A stretch of 64,000 nt of DNA, from the NCBI GenBank assembly GCA_028023455.1, contig JAQFVV010000157.1, forward strand, positions 1,242,001-1,306,000. Reading direction: 5' to 3'. Made by a program: the position numbers and the translations under genes. The notes beneath the pieces are model-generated. The model saw only the letters and a list, made by a program, of their open reading frames with translations. It made no database searches and was not told the origin of the DNA. This stretch comes from Epiperipatus broadwayi (Eukaryota; Onychophora; Udeonychophora; Euonychophora; Peripatidae). Shown in pieces: positions 1 through 13,100 of this stretch (positions are counted from its first letter, which is position 1; each line of letters opens with the position of its first letter).

Positions 1-420
1 TAGCCCAATCTATCCTGTCTATATATTCAATTATTTGATGTTTTAAAAAGTGTAATTCCAAAATAATTTTGAAGGAAGAAAAAGGTAATTCTTTCCTTAG
101 AGATTTTAATCTTTTGGGAAAATCCTAAACTAAAAACAAAACTAACAAATATTTGGTTTACAGTCCTAAAAGGATTAAGTAATGTCATTGCTTAAATTTA
201 GTCTTAAGCTTAATTTAAAACAAACTAAAGAATTCAAAAATGAAAGATTAAATATTTATAATATTAATGACAGATTATTTTAAAATTTATAAATCAATAT
301 TTTAACTTAATTATTATTTAATTATAACAATAATTTTTATATTTGTGTTATATTTTTATATTATACATGAAGTGTATATATAAATTTGTATTCACATGTT
401 ACCTTCAAAAACATTTCAAT

Positions 421-531
421 TTGTCAAGCGTTGGTGGCGAGAAATCAACACAGCAGCCTTATAAGCAGTTGTCCTGGGTTAGCGGAACGCTTCCCGGCCG
501 ATGCTATGACGCATGAAAAAAAAAAACATTT
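421..531 (+). mobile_element. tRNA-derived SINE, copy 1
   Basis: The body starts GTCAAGCGTTGGTGGCGAG and ends GGCCGATGCTATGAC followed by an A tail. It shares this layout with copies at 1,877, 30,303 and 30,949. The A-box-like TGGTGGCGAG and the degraded B-box region resemble the internal pol III promoter of a tRNA. Likely target-site duplications, AAAAACATTTCA, lie at 407-418 and 522-533, the second overlapping the tail. Confidence 0.75.
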
Positions 532-1359
532 CATTTTTTTTATATTTTCCATAAAACAAATTTTTAATTTCTATTCAGTTAAAATGTATTGGGACTTCTT
601 AATGATTACATATAAAGAAGTTTGTAACTTGAGATAAAAATATAGACTGCTGTGAATTTGAAATTAATGGATAGTCAGTAAGAAAAATAGATGATTAAAA
701 ATATGAATCGTCTCAGAGAAACTTTACAGAAATATGAAATAATTATTGAAAGATTTATAAATCAATCTTAATTTATTATTAATACCTATTTGTTTGCAAA
801 AATGGGCAATAAGTATTTTAAGGATTAAATGATGTGTTTATCTTAATTTCAAATGATTGTCTCCTATTTGGCTTACATTTTTGTGGAACTACAAAATCTT
901 CAAAATAATGATTTTTTTTTTTTTATTACTGAGCATTTATAATTTACAAAACTTACATTGATTTAATAATTAATTTTAATATGCGACTATACAAAAGTAC
1001 CAGAACTGTTTGGAAATTTTCTTTTTTATGCTTGGAACATTTTGCTTTACTGATCTATAAAATTTTATTAATATTAAAATAAAGAACTACTTTAACTAAA
1101 GAAGCAAATTTAAGTTATTTTGATTCACTGAAAACAATACTTCAGTGGTACATTATTTTTCTAAAAAAAATGTATCCATTGTAAAGTGTTTATTTTTTTA
1201 AAGAAATGATTCTAGTCTTGCTAAGTCAACATGTGACATTGAATTGCTAAATCAAACATAGATGAAAAGTTATTTTAATGCATAAATGAAAAAATGTAGT
1301 TCTATAAAATAAAAATGAGTTTATTATTAAACTATCAATAATCTAAATTTGTACTTAAG
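532..1359. other. AT-rich, nothing recognised
   Basis: Only homopolymer runs of A and T and a few TATA-like words. No frame above about 60 codons resembles a protein. Confidence 0.6.
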
Positions 1360-1515
1360 TGAAGAAGAAAATTAGTCAACAAACCTTATTACTTCAAAAA
1401 ACTACTAAATCAAGAGTGAATCAAATGATTTGTTACTCAAACAGTGTGACAGAGATTGGTAGTGATTCATGGATCTTGAAGTCTAGAATCTACCACTGCA
1501 CCAATTTATGCAAGG
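1360..1515 (-). mobile_element. Possible second tRNA-like SINE family
   Basis: On the minus strand the sequence begins near GGTGCAGTGGTAGA, an A-box-like motif. About 30 bases later comes GATCCATGAATCACTACC, which resembles a mutated B box, then a tail-like unique part. On the plus strand the same bases give a 62-codon frame ending at a GTAAGC donor-like site, so a non-conserved exon is an alternative. Only one copy was noticed. Confidence 0.35.
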
Positions 1516-1876
1516 TAAGCATGAATGAAACAAATTTTAAAGCATAAATGCAAAAATATAATGCTACAAAATAAAAACTGAAATATGATTTAGTTTATAA
1601 ACAAATTATCAATATAGTAATTTTGTTATTAATGGAGCTATATTCAAAGGAAGAAAAATGAAATTAAAAATAACCACATCTTGTTAAAATTGAATGAATG
1701 GCAATGTTTTACAATAAAATGTTTGAAAAAAAAAGTATAAAACACCAGCAATGCAAACCTAAGGAGGATTTAATGTCTATAATGAAAGTTAAAATGTTCT
1801 GTTCAGATACTTAGAAATTAGACATGTCAATTTGTGTTAAATACATTTTTAAAGTTGCTTCATAACAACTAGAATG

Positions 1877-1989
1877 TATGTCAAGCATTGGTGGTCGAGA
1901 GGTCAGCAACAGCAGCTTTACAAGCAGTTGTCCCGCATTAGCGGGTTTGCTTCCCGACTGATGCTATGACACATGAGGGAAAAAAAAAC
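1877..1989 (+). mobile_element. tRNA-derived SINE, copy 2
   Basis: Same family as copy 1: GTCAAGCATTGGTGGTCGAG, then TTACAAGCAGTTGTCCCG, then GATGCTATGACACATG and an A-rich tail. The 10-bp direct repeat AACTAGAATG at 1,867-1,876 and 1,987-1,996 is a clear target-site duplication, showing insertion by target-primed reverse transcription. The A box (TGGTCGAGAGG) is well kept; the B box is mutated. Confidence 0.82.
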
Positions 1990-2240
1990 TAGAATGCAAC
2001 AACTTTCAATGAATTATTTAAAGGTGAAATAAAATAGTGATCATATATTATAATTGTAATTTTGTCAATAAGCTTTACTTTACCAAACTGTATAAAAAGG
2101 AATTAACAAAATTGAATGTCATTTCAATGGTGGCAATATTAATCCATACTGCTATTACCTTTTTGTTATTATTTATTTTATTAAAAAAATATTTTTTACT
2201 ATAGATGTGTGTTTTGTAATGATAAATATTGATTCAAAGA

Positions 2241-3700
2241 AGCCACTAAATATCACATGATTATTATTTTCTATGCCTACACAAATTGTTAAAACAGTGG
2301 TAAAACTCTCCGTACAATAGTGCTACCCAGAATAATCCATGGATATAAGATGGTTTCAGCATAAAATTCCTATTTAGTGCCTACTCCATCCAGTATTGCT
2401 AGACTCGTTTCTAGCTTGTCGCTTTCATCAATGAGGGATCTTGGATCTGAAGCACTGCACCTAGATCTTAGGTTCTAATGCAACCCTCCAGCAATCAGTT
2501 TTTACTTTTTTAACTAACTGCAAATCTGTGAGTCCAAAATGAAAACACAATAATATTTTCAAACCAAGCTCGTTCATTTGTATAGTCATATAGATCTGAA
2601 ACCTGTTCAGAATCTATACATTTCAGTGTCATTGGGTTTTTAATAATCATAGTCATTGTAATGCTATGTGCAGGATTTGTATTAAACCACTAAACATCAA
2701 ATGATTATTATTTTCTATGCTTACACAAGCTGTTAAAACAGAGGTAAAACTCAACACAGTACCTAGTAACTTGTCACAGTACATTAGATGAGTAAATACT
2801 AGAGATTTTATGCATAAACCTTACATCCATTGATTACTCTGGCCTGCACTGGGTGGCACTACTTTATGGAAAGTTTTGCTTCTGTTTTAACAGCTTGTGG
2901 AAGTGTAAGAAATAGTGAATGTGTGATGTTTACTGGTTTAATACCAATCCTGCCCATAGGATGATGACAAATATGGTTATTAAAAAACCAAAGACACCAA
3001 AATATGTAGGTTCTGATCTGGTTTCAGATCTATATGACTATACAAGCAAATGAGCTTAGATTGAAAACATTGTGTTTTAATTTTTGACTAATAGCTTTGT
3101 GGTTAACTAAAAAAGTAAAAAGTGGCTGCTGAAGGGTTGCATTCCAGTTTTAGATCTAGATGCAGTGCTCTCAGATTCAAGGCTTCTTCACTATCAAAAG
3201 TCACAAGCTAGAAACTAATATGGAGGCATTGGATGAGTAGGGATTTCATGCACAAACCTTGCATCCATTGAGCATTCTGGCCTCCATTGGGTGGCACTAT
3301 TATATGGAGAATTTTGTCTCCATTTTAATAGCTTGTGTAAGCATAAAAAATAGTGATCATCTGTATGACTATATAAGCAAATGAGGTTGGATTGAAAACA
3401 TTATTGTGTTTTCTTTTTGGATTCATGGCTTCGTAGGTAACTAAAAAAGTGAAAGTTAGTTGCTACAGAGTTACATTGAAATCTAAGATATAGATGCAGT
3501 GATCTCAGATCCAAGGCTCCTCACTGAAGAAAGCCACTAACTAAAAACTAGTCTGGGGACATTGGATGTGGAGGCACTAGATAGGGATTTCATGCACAAA
3601 TCTTCTTGCATCCATGGATTATTCTGACCTGTACTGGGTTGCACTACTGTATGGAGAGTTTTTTTTCTGTTTGATCCCAAGAAGGATAGAATAATTTTAA
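2241..3700. repeat. Large inverted-repeat cluster, repeat family A, locus 1
   Basis: Two direct units start at about 2,241 and 2,684 (period near 444 bp), both with CACTAAA followed by TCACATGATTATTATTTTC or a close variant. From about 2,783 to 3,700 the same sequence runs in reverse complement, with markers such as ACAGCTTGTG...AAGCAT and AGATCTAGATGCAGTG. The layout is therefore forward-forward-reverse-reverse. Units are diverged and partly deleted. Related copies lie at 37,190 and 62,822. No coding capacity was seen, so this is a non-autonomous foldback element or an inverted satellite cluster of unknown class. Confidence 0.75.
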
Positions 3701-3889
3701 ATGCATTTATTGTTTTAAGTATGTCAATCAAGAAAAATATAAAATTGTAAATGTTTGTTATTTTTCTTTAATAAGTTATATATAGTTGTGTATAAAATGG
3801 TATTTTTATTTAATGTGTTTTTTGGTCAACCATTTGTCATTATTAGAAAATTTATATTAGGGATAGTTAAAATCAAAAGATATTGAAAT

Positions 3890-4640
3890 CAAAAAAAAAA
3901 ATGAGAAAGCTTCCCCCATTTTCAATTACCTGTGTCACCGAATTTTATTAGTTTATATAGATATAATAATTAATAATATAATGATTTATATTTGTAATAT
4001 TGTGGAAACAACTATTCTTCACACATGCACCAAAATTACACACTATCCTGTCAATAATTGTTTTAAAACCATAAGTGGTAAACCTATGGTTAGAACTTGT
4101 TCTTTAGAATAAACTAATAATTATTGACCATGCCTAAATTATGATTTGAACTTATTACGAGTCTGATTTTTAAATCACTCTATTACTCATACAAATTCAG
4201 TTTGTATATCACAGGGAAGAGAAAGTTTCCAATTTTTAACTATCTGTGTCACTGAATTGTATTAGTTTATATAGATATAAAATTAATAATAGTGATTTAT
4301 ATACCTGTAATATTGTGGAAGCAGCTATTCTTCACATATGCACTAAAATTGACATGCACTCTAATAAAATTCAGTGTTACAGATAGTCAAAAACAAGAAC
4401 TTTCTTTTCTCTGTAACATATAAACTGAATTTGTGCAAATAATGTTATCTAAAAAATCAGACTCATAATAATTTCAAACATACTTTAGACACTGTCAATA
4501 ATTGTTGGTTTATTTAAAGCATAAGGTCTAACCATAGACTGACCACCTATGGTTTTAAAACAATTATTTATGGAATGATACATATTAATTTTAATGCATG
4601 TGTGAAGAGTAGTTGCTTCTACAATATTACACTATTTCAC
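3890..4640. repeat. Foldback repeat with duplicated left arm
   Basis: A module at about 3,900-4,040 recurs directly at about 4,205-4,350; both contain ATTAGTTTATATAGATATA and TATTGTGGAA. A reverse-complement arm at about 4,355-4,632 pairs with about 3,992-4,270; for example TCTTCACACATGCACC pairs with TGCATGTGTGAAGA. No frame was seen. The layout is forward-forward-reverse. The family is unknown. Confidence 0.72.
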
Positions 4641-4714
4641 TTTTACATTATCCAAAAAAAAAAAGTGTGAATCAATAAGAAAAAAAATATTAAAATTTGT
4701 AAATTTAGTAATTG

Positions 4715-4865
4715 CTATAATATGGCAATAACAACTTTTTCATCTCAGAGCATTATATATAATCACATTTGAAAAAAAAAAATTACAATTCATAGATTTA
4801 ATAAATTTTATGATACAGCAGCAGCTATTTTTCTGTCATGAAGCATTATATGTGATCATGTTTTT
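4715..4865. repeat. Diverged tandem duplication of about 90 bp
   Basis: Two similar segments carry GAGCATTATATATAATCAC and GAAGCATTATATGTGATCA in the same order, each after a short CAACTTTTTCATCTC or AGCTATTTTTCTGTC stretch. They lie just right of the foldback element and may be part of its decayed edge. Confidence 0.45.
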
Positions 4866-5879
4866 TAATAATGATTTTTTATTTTTATGTAGAAAGCACA
4901 AACAATTTATTCTTGCCTTTATTATCCTTTTTGAATTTGATGTTCAATATTTTATATAATTAAACGTTTTCTAATAAGAACTACTATTACATTTTGATAA
5001 GGAAAAAAACTTATTGAGAAAAAGGATATTGCTGAGAGCAATGAAAGTCAGAATTTTATTATTCATTTTATTGTTAAAAAATTTACATATAATAATTTAT
5101 TATTATTTTTAGTTTTTGAATGAATGAAGTAAATTAATGAACACATATACCAAATATATATGGAAATACGCCCTCTCAAGTTATCAATAATTACAGTTTT
5201 ATTTTTTAATTTTGTTTATATTCTAATCATAATTTATACTGTACATGTAAAAAAAGTATTTGTGTTTTATATATATGTGTGTGTGTGTATGTTGAAAATT
5301 ATTTTTAAAATGCAGTTCAATATTAATATGTATTCTTCTGTAATTCAAATTTATGAATAAAATATGAACTATTATAAGGGACTATGATATATACAAGATG
5401 AGCTAAGAACAAATTATAACACACATGACCACTCTATTGTACACATAAAATTAAGCCTCAGTGCACATCACAATGTAAATAGTAATTTAAGTGATTAAGT
5501 GCTTACATAATACCTATTTTTTAACATTTATATCTGTATTTAGAAATAGAACATCATTGGCATAAAAAAATGTGAACAATTATTATTTATCTTAAATGAC
5601 TCATTGTTTCAATACATACATGTACAGGTACATACATTGTATACACAGAATTAGCAAACATTCAAGTGAACATTTCAACATTACAGATGATCAAATATGT
5701 TCATAAAATTCCTTGTATATTCTAAATTCACTACTAGCAATGCATTATAAGAGTATTATCAAATGTAATAATAACTTAAAATTTTGTTTAGTTATAAGAA
5801 AAAAAAAGAGGGGGATAGTCTAGTTAACTAAGACATTGGAAGTTTTAAAATATCAGAATAAATCAGGACCTAATAATAC
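4866..5879. other. AT-rich, nothing recognised
   Basis: Contains a short TG/TA microsatellite at about 5,262-5,292. The 66-codon frame across it is low-complexity. Confidence 0.55.
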
Positions 5880-6405
5880 TGTCTTTAGAGATTAAGCTGT
5901 CAATAACTTGATACTAAAAGGAAATATGCCTATGTGTTTGAAAAGGAAGGTTTTTAATAAATGTGTTTTGCCAATTCTTACTTATGGATCTGAGACTTGG
6001 AAACTTAATAGAAGAGCAATACAGAAACTTCAAACCATTCAAAGAAGTATGGAGAGATACATGTTGAGAGTAACAAGGAGAGATCGAATATGCAATGTAT
6101 GGATAAGAGAATAAACAGTTGTTACTGACCTCATTGAAAAAATTAAAAGACTGAAGTGAAGTTGGGCTGGACATATTGCTAGAAGAGATGATAATAGATG
6201 GACAATTGAAATTTTAAACTGGATTCCAAGTGACTGTAAAAGACCCAGAAAGATACCACATGTGAGATGGATGGATGGAATAAGAAAGTGTGCAGGGGTG
6301 CTGTGGAGAAGAAAAGCTAAATATCGGAAAAGGTGGATTGAACTTGGAGAGACCTTCATCCTGCAGTGGATTGATAATGGTTGATGATGATGATGATGAT
6401 ATTGC
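5880..6405 (+). pseudogene. 3' end of an RTE-like LINE, copy 1
   Basis: This is the C-terminal part of a non-LTR retrotransposon polyprotein, 5' truncated. The frame at 5,908-6,114 reads CVLPILTYGSETW, then LRVTRRDRICNVW, and stops. The same frame continues past the stop with SWAGHIARRDDNRW, then RPRKIPHVRWMDGIRKCAG, and ends with ILQWIDNG. A GATGAT microsatellite tail follows at about 6,383-6,402. YGSETW, the GHIARR block, the RWxDxIR block and the simple-sequence tail are typical of RTE-like elements in invertebrates. One stop and several substitutions show it is dead. A shorter, closely similar copy lies at 56,311 and a much older one at 18,690. Confidence 0.85.
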
Positions 6406-6409
6406 ATTT

Positions 6410-9060
6410 CTTAAGAGCATAATTATTTAAAGCCTGGGAAAAGGTTTATCAACTATCCAGCTTTATTTAAGTACAGGGGAAATAATAATAAGAGCAGGAA
6501 TATTTAAAAATTGACAAAATGTTCGTTAGTCACCAGATAAAAGTTGTCAAATGCAATATAAGAAAAATAACATCAGTATTGACATATGCAATCATAGGTA
6601 GATGCAGTAAGTGATAACTTTATTTTAGCTCATAGTAGTCTATTTTAGAATTCACCTATTTTTAAGTACTACTATGTATGAAGTCTATTATTAATATTCA
6701 TTTAAAAGAAAATATGATAAATGAGACTTATTGCTTATATGGTAAAGTATACACAAAATCTCCACAACATTGTTAAGACACATAGCATTCATAAAATCAA
6801 AGCATGTTAATTATTCACATTGTTATCCGTTTATAATAATCCAAGAAAAAGTTTCTTAATAAAAAGAGGGACTTTTTTTTTTAATGGATTTACAGTATTT
6901 GCAAGATTTTGTTACTTAACATACAAATATGTTTATATTTTCTTTGTTAAAGATTTATTTTAATTGTTACTACTGTGATTGATTTATATAATTTAAGTAA
7001 CTTTAAATTAGAACAACTTTCATACTGATTTGTAAATCGTTAGATCTTTAAGGTGTGTGCCTTGGTCTTGAAATGAAGTTGAAATATAGCGGGTAAAACG
7101 TATTGAAAGGGGTGGAGGATTGTATTCTTTAAGAAGTAGGAAATTTTCCTCTTTTATTTGTTGTCGTTATTTTATAAATATTGTTAAAAATATCAGCTTT
7201 TGATTATTGAAATACTTCAAAGTAAGTATGAACTTGAATATTGATCAACGGGGCCAGTTGATATGGTCTTCCTAGTCTTGTCCAAGGAGTTAAAATTTCC
7301 CATCTTGTTTAAGTTTTCTTTTCATGGGAAATATTTGATTTTTTAAAATAAATGCAATCTACATATGGCAACATTATGCCACCACATTTAAACATAAAAA
7401 ATATTATATTATCATCGTAAATACAACAATACAAGCAACACATTTATAGGTAATTCGTTTATATATTTTTCTTTATTTATAAACTAGGATGCTAATATTA
7501 TTTTCTATTATATAAATGCTTCGATTTTCATTAATCTTCAATGGTTTTTCCAATTCATTATGTCTTTTTTTTTTTTCAAGTAACTTCCATGCTCTTTTTT
7601 ATACACATATAAGTGATGTATTTATGCAATAGATAAATAAATTGGTAATATATAGTCAAGCAGAGAGATAGATAGATAAGAAGATAAGTAAATCGGTTGA
7701 TGCATACTTGGGTTGTATTGATGGATAGGTAGGTAAGATAAATGGATGAGTAGATGATTGGATGGATAGAAAAAACAAAAATAAATGTTTTTCAGAAATA
7801 GTTTTTTATCAAATATACAAAAAAGATTTTTACTTGTTGATGTATATTGATTACTTTTAAAATGATCTTGGTTAGTTCTTATCTGGCTTCATTTGTGAAT
7901 AATATCAGATCACATATCAGTCAGGATAAAATTGAAACTATTTTCACTAAATTTTCCACATATTTTGAAATTGTTGGAATTTTCTCATTACTTATTAAAA
8001 TATGATGCAGTATCACTATTAATGAAAGCAATTTATACTTTTGTGAATATTAAAGCCATGGTTTAATCTTACTTTTTTTTCTGTTATTTTCATTTAAGTT
8101 ATTTAAATTTAATTTATATTGGTAATCTATTCTCTGTCTTTTAATAAGTTAACATTTTTCATAACTTCTTTAGTTAAATTTTTTTTGTTTCAGCAGTAAT
8201 TTCAATCATAATGACATTTAACTCTGTTTTGCTAGTATTGCTATAAACCATTAATATGCATTTCGTTGACATAGCAGCAAGCTTGAAAATGAAAGGTTTA
8301 CTGAATTGATTTTCACCTGAAGAAAAAAATCTGGACACTTGCATGGAACTGTTACACTCAGACTGATACCTGTGGTCTGGAATGATATTTGACTTCCCAA
8401 GTATCTGATTATAAAATTATTTCAACATATGAGATACACTTCCATCTCATCTGTTTGATGGACTGAAGCATAAAGTGATTTAGCATCCAGGCAAAATGAA
8501 TATTTTGCAGTTGTATTTGAAAATTTCAAAATATTATAAGAAATTTTCTATTCAGTAAGAAGTAGAAATATAATAACTAAATAAAATTTTTAAAAAAATA
8601 AAAGACTCAAATATATATTTTTTTTTTATAAAAGTAACATAAATTCAACATGATGATAATGTATTGTGCAAGTTTAAAAAAATATTATAATTGAATTTTA
8701 GATGTTTTCACTGCAGGAAACATCTATAATATTATCAAAGTTTTCAATATTCTTAGATATATATTTTTAAAAGCACTGCATAAAAGAAAATGTGATTTTT
8801 TTTAAGTTTTATTGTCAAATTTATATGACAGAAAAATTTTGATAGATAAGGTAATAAAATTTGATAATATATTTTTACCATTAGTGAAATAATAAATATT
8901 AGGCTATATTTTACAATGTATTAATTTGTTTTAAACATAGTTTTAAAAAAAAAAAATCTTTGGCACAATTGTTTTAATACGTAATAGGTATAGCTATTTG
9001 TTATACTTAAAGGCATAATCAATTATGTTGCATTGTGATATAAACTTAAAAAGATAATAT
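6410..9060. other. AT-rich, mostly unassigned
   Basis: Apart from the microsatellite at 7,655 I see no repeat pair, coding similarity or RNA gene. The GC-richer 7,040-7,140 stretch has no open frame. Confidence 0.5.
7655..7775. repeat. Degenerate GATA/GGTA microsatellite
   Basis: Interrupted runs of GATAGATAGATAAG and GATGGATAGGTAGGTAAG. Simple-sequence expansion with no other signal. Confidence 0.7.
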
Positions 9061-9061
9061 A

Positions 9062-9250
9062 TTTAATGTGAACATATTTTTATATACATGTATATATAAT
9101 ATTGTTTTAATATATAACTTTTTTATCCATTTTTATATGCCGTTTTCCCCACCCTTTTTATATTTAGTGCGAACATATATATATGTCCATATAACATTGT
9201 TTTAATACATAACTTTTTTATCTATTTTTTATATGTCGTTTTCCCCACCT
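9062..9250. repeat. Two-copy tandem repeat, period about 99 bp
   Basis: Both copies run GTGnGAACATAT, AACATTGTTTTAATA (first copy AATATTG), CATAACTTTTTTATC and CGTTTTCCCCACC in the same order. The copies start near 9,067 and 9,167. The GC-richer CGTTTTCCCCACC end is conspicuous in this AT-rich region. Confidence 0.75.
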
Positions 9251-9379
9251 TAGATAAAGCCACAGACTAATCATATGAATGTAACTGTTGATTCATTTAA
9301 GTATGCACTTTTGTGCTCCAATGTCACTATCTAAGGAAATAAGCTTAAAATACTTTCATTGCAGTACATAAGATTTGAG

Positions 9380-10195
9380 GTGTTGATAATATTTCTGAAG
9401 TATAAATTTTACTACACCATTCTTGCCCAATGTAGGGACTGGTTCCTATTCACTTTTAATACCTTGTGGAGGGATATAATTAAAAACATATAATCAAAAA
9501 CGTGAAAATATCTATATCTGCAAGATGCACATTTTGTGCTGAACCAGCATTAATCTGTTGGCCCAGACCACAATCTCTTACATATAACCTTGTCATTGCT
9601 CACTGTATAAGTAGATAGCACATTACTACAGTTTAATTGACAAGTATCAAATGCACTGCCCTCACAACTTGGACACAAATCACTTAGTGAAAGTATATTA
9701 AGAATTTTTATTATTCATTCATTAGACTATAGATTATCCAATAATGAATAATATTTCTATAGTGTAATTTTCACTACTTCATTCTCACGCAAGGTAGGGA
9801 CTGATTTCTATCCATTTTTAACACCTTGTGGAGGGATGTAATCATAAACATATAACCAAAGACATACAAAAACGATCGATCTCCAAGATGCAAATTTCAT
9901 GCTGAATCAGCATTTATCAGTTGGCCCAAACCACAATCTTTTACACATATCTTTATTATTGTTCAGTATATTTAGATAGATAGCAAATCACTACAATTTA
10001 ATTGACATGTGTTAACTGTGCTGCTCTCACAACTTTGACACAAATCAGTTAAGGAAAAAATGCATTAGTCGTTCATTAGACTAGATATTATCCAATAATG
10101 GATAATATTTCTGTAGAGTAAATTTCTTTACACCACTCTCATTCAAGTAGGGATTGGTTTCTATCCATTTTAATAGGTTGTGGAGGTATTGATTT
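9380..10195. repeat. Tandem repeat of about 355-362 bp, related to the 5' end of the LINE at 57.7 kb
   Basis: The marker GTAGGGA(C/T)TGG/A occurs at 9,432, 9,794 and 10,147, giving periods of 362 and 353 bp. There are two full units plus the start of a third. Each unit contains TTGTGGAGGGAT or similar, an ATCAGTTGGCCCA-type block and a CCAATAATG(A/G)ATAATATTTCT block. The block around TTCATGCTGAATCAGCA...ATCAGTTGGCCCA aligns with 57,860-57,930, just upstream of ORF1 of the LINE there. The units may therefore be detached 5'UTR monomers of that LINE family. Confidence 0.78.
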
Positions 10196-10199
10196 CTTT

Positions 10200-13100
10200 T
10201 TTTCTAATAAGCATTTGTAGTTATCATTTTGATATAGAAAAGATTTTGTTTTTAAACATAGAAGACAGAATTTAATTAAAAATAAAAACTTTTTATTTAA
10301 TTTATATTTAATGCTATGGTTGTACTCTTTTTGACTATGTGACCTTTTTTCTTAAGTTTGTTAAATGTTTTTTGTACTTACATAGAAATGTATAATTAGT
10401 GTTTCATAGATTATTATTTTGTTTTGCTTCCTCCTTCCCCCACCACCTATTCTTATAATCTTTAATTTCTTTTATTTATAAACTTTCATTGGCATCTGAT
10501 TATATTCAATTTTCTTACCTAATTATAAACATATTGCTTTTATAGAGTAATTTATTTTTAATCCTAATTTGGATAAGCATTAGTTTTCATGTATATTATT
10601 TTTGTCTTGTTAATCTCATTTTTTGTAGTAATAAAAATATAATCTATTGTAACTTGAAATTTGTCATTAGTTTATATATACATAAAGTTGAACAAATAAA
10701 TACTAAGTAAACAATTTGACAATCCATTAAATTCAAATCAAGCTTTAGCAGTAATAAATTCGCAGAACTTATATTTTATAAGCAATTTTATTTAAATTTA
10801 AAAAGATTAAAAGACAATTTAGAATAGATCAATCATAGAATGATTTGAATAATATTCAAGAAATAATGCAGTTGATTTCAAACATTTATTTCTCTTATTA
10901 AATAATAATTTTAAGTTTTACGTTTTTTTTTTAATTGTATCACATAGTTTGTTTTAATAGTTTTAGTGCAAAAGTTAGTATACAGAAGTTGGACAAAATA
11001 ATGAGAATACATGTTTAAATTACACTATAACAATGAAAAGCTATCTGGAGAAATATTAAGTCATTTTTTAGGAATTAAAATCCCAGATTTTTATGAAAGA
11101 TGTCTGTATAAGATATTGAAATCACTTTTTATTTCAAAAGTAGTTCCTAGAGTCTTGGTAATATTTAAATTATGTGATTGATTAGCATTTGTCTATGTGG
11201 TTTGTAAGAATTAGAACATTGCCATTTTGCAAAATGACAGTATTGTTTGATAATTACATGACTGAAATAGAATTAATTTCACTTTCAAAAATGTTCAAAT
11301 AGTATATAGTTTGGTATAGTAATATCAAGAGCTGAAATGTTAATTGTTTGAGAAGATATAAAGACAATTTTCTTGTTTAAAACTGTTATTGTTACATCTG
11401 TTTTGTTTTGTTCACTTTTCATTTATGTATTTCATCAAGTTAACTAAGTGTTGCAACATTACCAGTAAGTTTTAGGACTCCCAAAGCTATGATCCAGAGC
11501 TAACAGGATCTCTTCAAAAGGTATAAGTTTAAACATAGTTTGCTATTGGTGTCATTTTGGATCTTTATTAATATTACAAGTCAGAACTAATAAATATTCT
11601 AGTCATCTTATGTAGCATACTTTATATCCATATGATGACCAGGAAATATTATTGTGATGAATTAAAATTATCAGCAATAGGCTTTAAGCTGATAATGTCC
11701 CTCAGTATGTTTGTCATAGTGTATGATTGGGCTAGTAAGCCAGTTACAGTTGTGATCAAGTGTGGCCTGGTCATGGTTGTGTAGCAGAGTTAGTGTTACA
11801 ATAGATATTAGTAATGAAACACTTTATTTTCCTTTAATTTAAATAAAATAATTGATATTTTATTACCCAGATACCAAATCAAGGTTGAAATTATACATAT
11901 GAATAATAATAATAATAATAATCGTATTAGAAATAGATAATAAAAATATACAAAATATAAATGCACATCTTAGTCTAAAGTAAACACATATATCATATTT
12001 AGACTAGATGGATTAATATCAAGAAAAAAATTGATATTGATTATTAATTAACTGAGAGAAAGAAAGAAAAATATTTATATACTTCTCTTACTTCTGTCAT
12101 TGACTTTTATTCTTTGAACTTTGTCTTTGTCCATTATCTTTTGCCCGAAAAAATGTAATTATGTAAAAAACTGACATTTTGGTCCAGTGGTGATAATCCT
12201 TGAATGATTTTTCTTACTTCCCATTAGTTCACAGAGTTTTAAAATTTATTTCTCATTTGTTCATGGAATTTTGAAATACATATTTTATTTTTCCCAAAAT
12301 TTGAAATGAGTTCTTAATTCACTAGTTATTTCTATGCAATTTATGATCAAAAATATTTTATCCATGTAATTTTTAAAAAACTGTGGATTTTGCCAATCAA
12401 CAAAGTGGGTTGTAATATTTCTTCAATGATTTTTTGGTTATTCTTAATAAATCTTCTTTCTTCTCTCTTTATAAGGCATATTAAAGTAAGTACTCATGTA
12501 TGACAGAATGGTAATGAAGCAATTTTTTTTTCATGCTTGATCATGCTGGTTAAACATTTCACTTTTTTCTTACTTTCCAACTTTCAGAGTGTATATACAT
12601 GTTCCAATGGTTTTCACAAAATATAGACTGGTTAACTGAGCTAAACATTTTTACTGACAGACTTTTATAGCTTATTGAAACTCAACTCTATTCTTATTCA
12701 AGATCTATAAGGCATTTCTGAGTAAACAACTTAATTAGACATCTACTTTAAGACCATTATCAATGCAAAAATATGATGACTAATTATCATTGGAAATAGA
12801 AAAAGGGAAAATAAAAACATATTATTTTCCTTTTAGTTATACTAATTTATTCTGCAATGCCATATTATTATTTTTTTATAAATGACAATTAAAACTTCTA
12901 TTGTGGAATTGATAACCTTAAGAAGTGTTTTTCATTTTCCCAAATTAATTTAACAAACTAGTTTTTTTTTTTTGTTGTTTTGTTTTTGTATAGAAATATT
13001 TTGTTTGGGATTAAATGCGAAAAAAAAAAAAAATCACATGCAATAACACTGGAACAAATCATTATTTACTGAGGTTTTAGAATTAAAATGAAAATGTTAT

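Noticed and set aside
5160-5360. 66-codon plus-strand frame
   Set aside because: Hydrophobic, low-complexity, spans a TG/TA microsatellite; no motif.
6039-6420. Minus-strand frames of 68 and 122 codons
   Set aside because: They are the antisense of the RTE-like LINE and its GATGAT tail; the His and Ser runs come from the tail.
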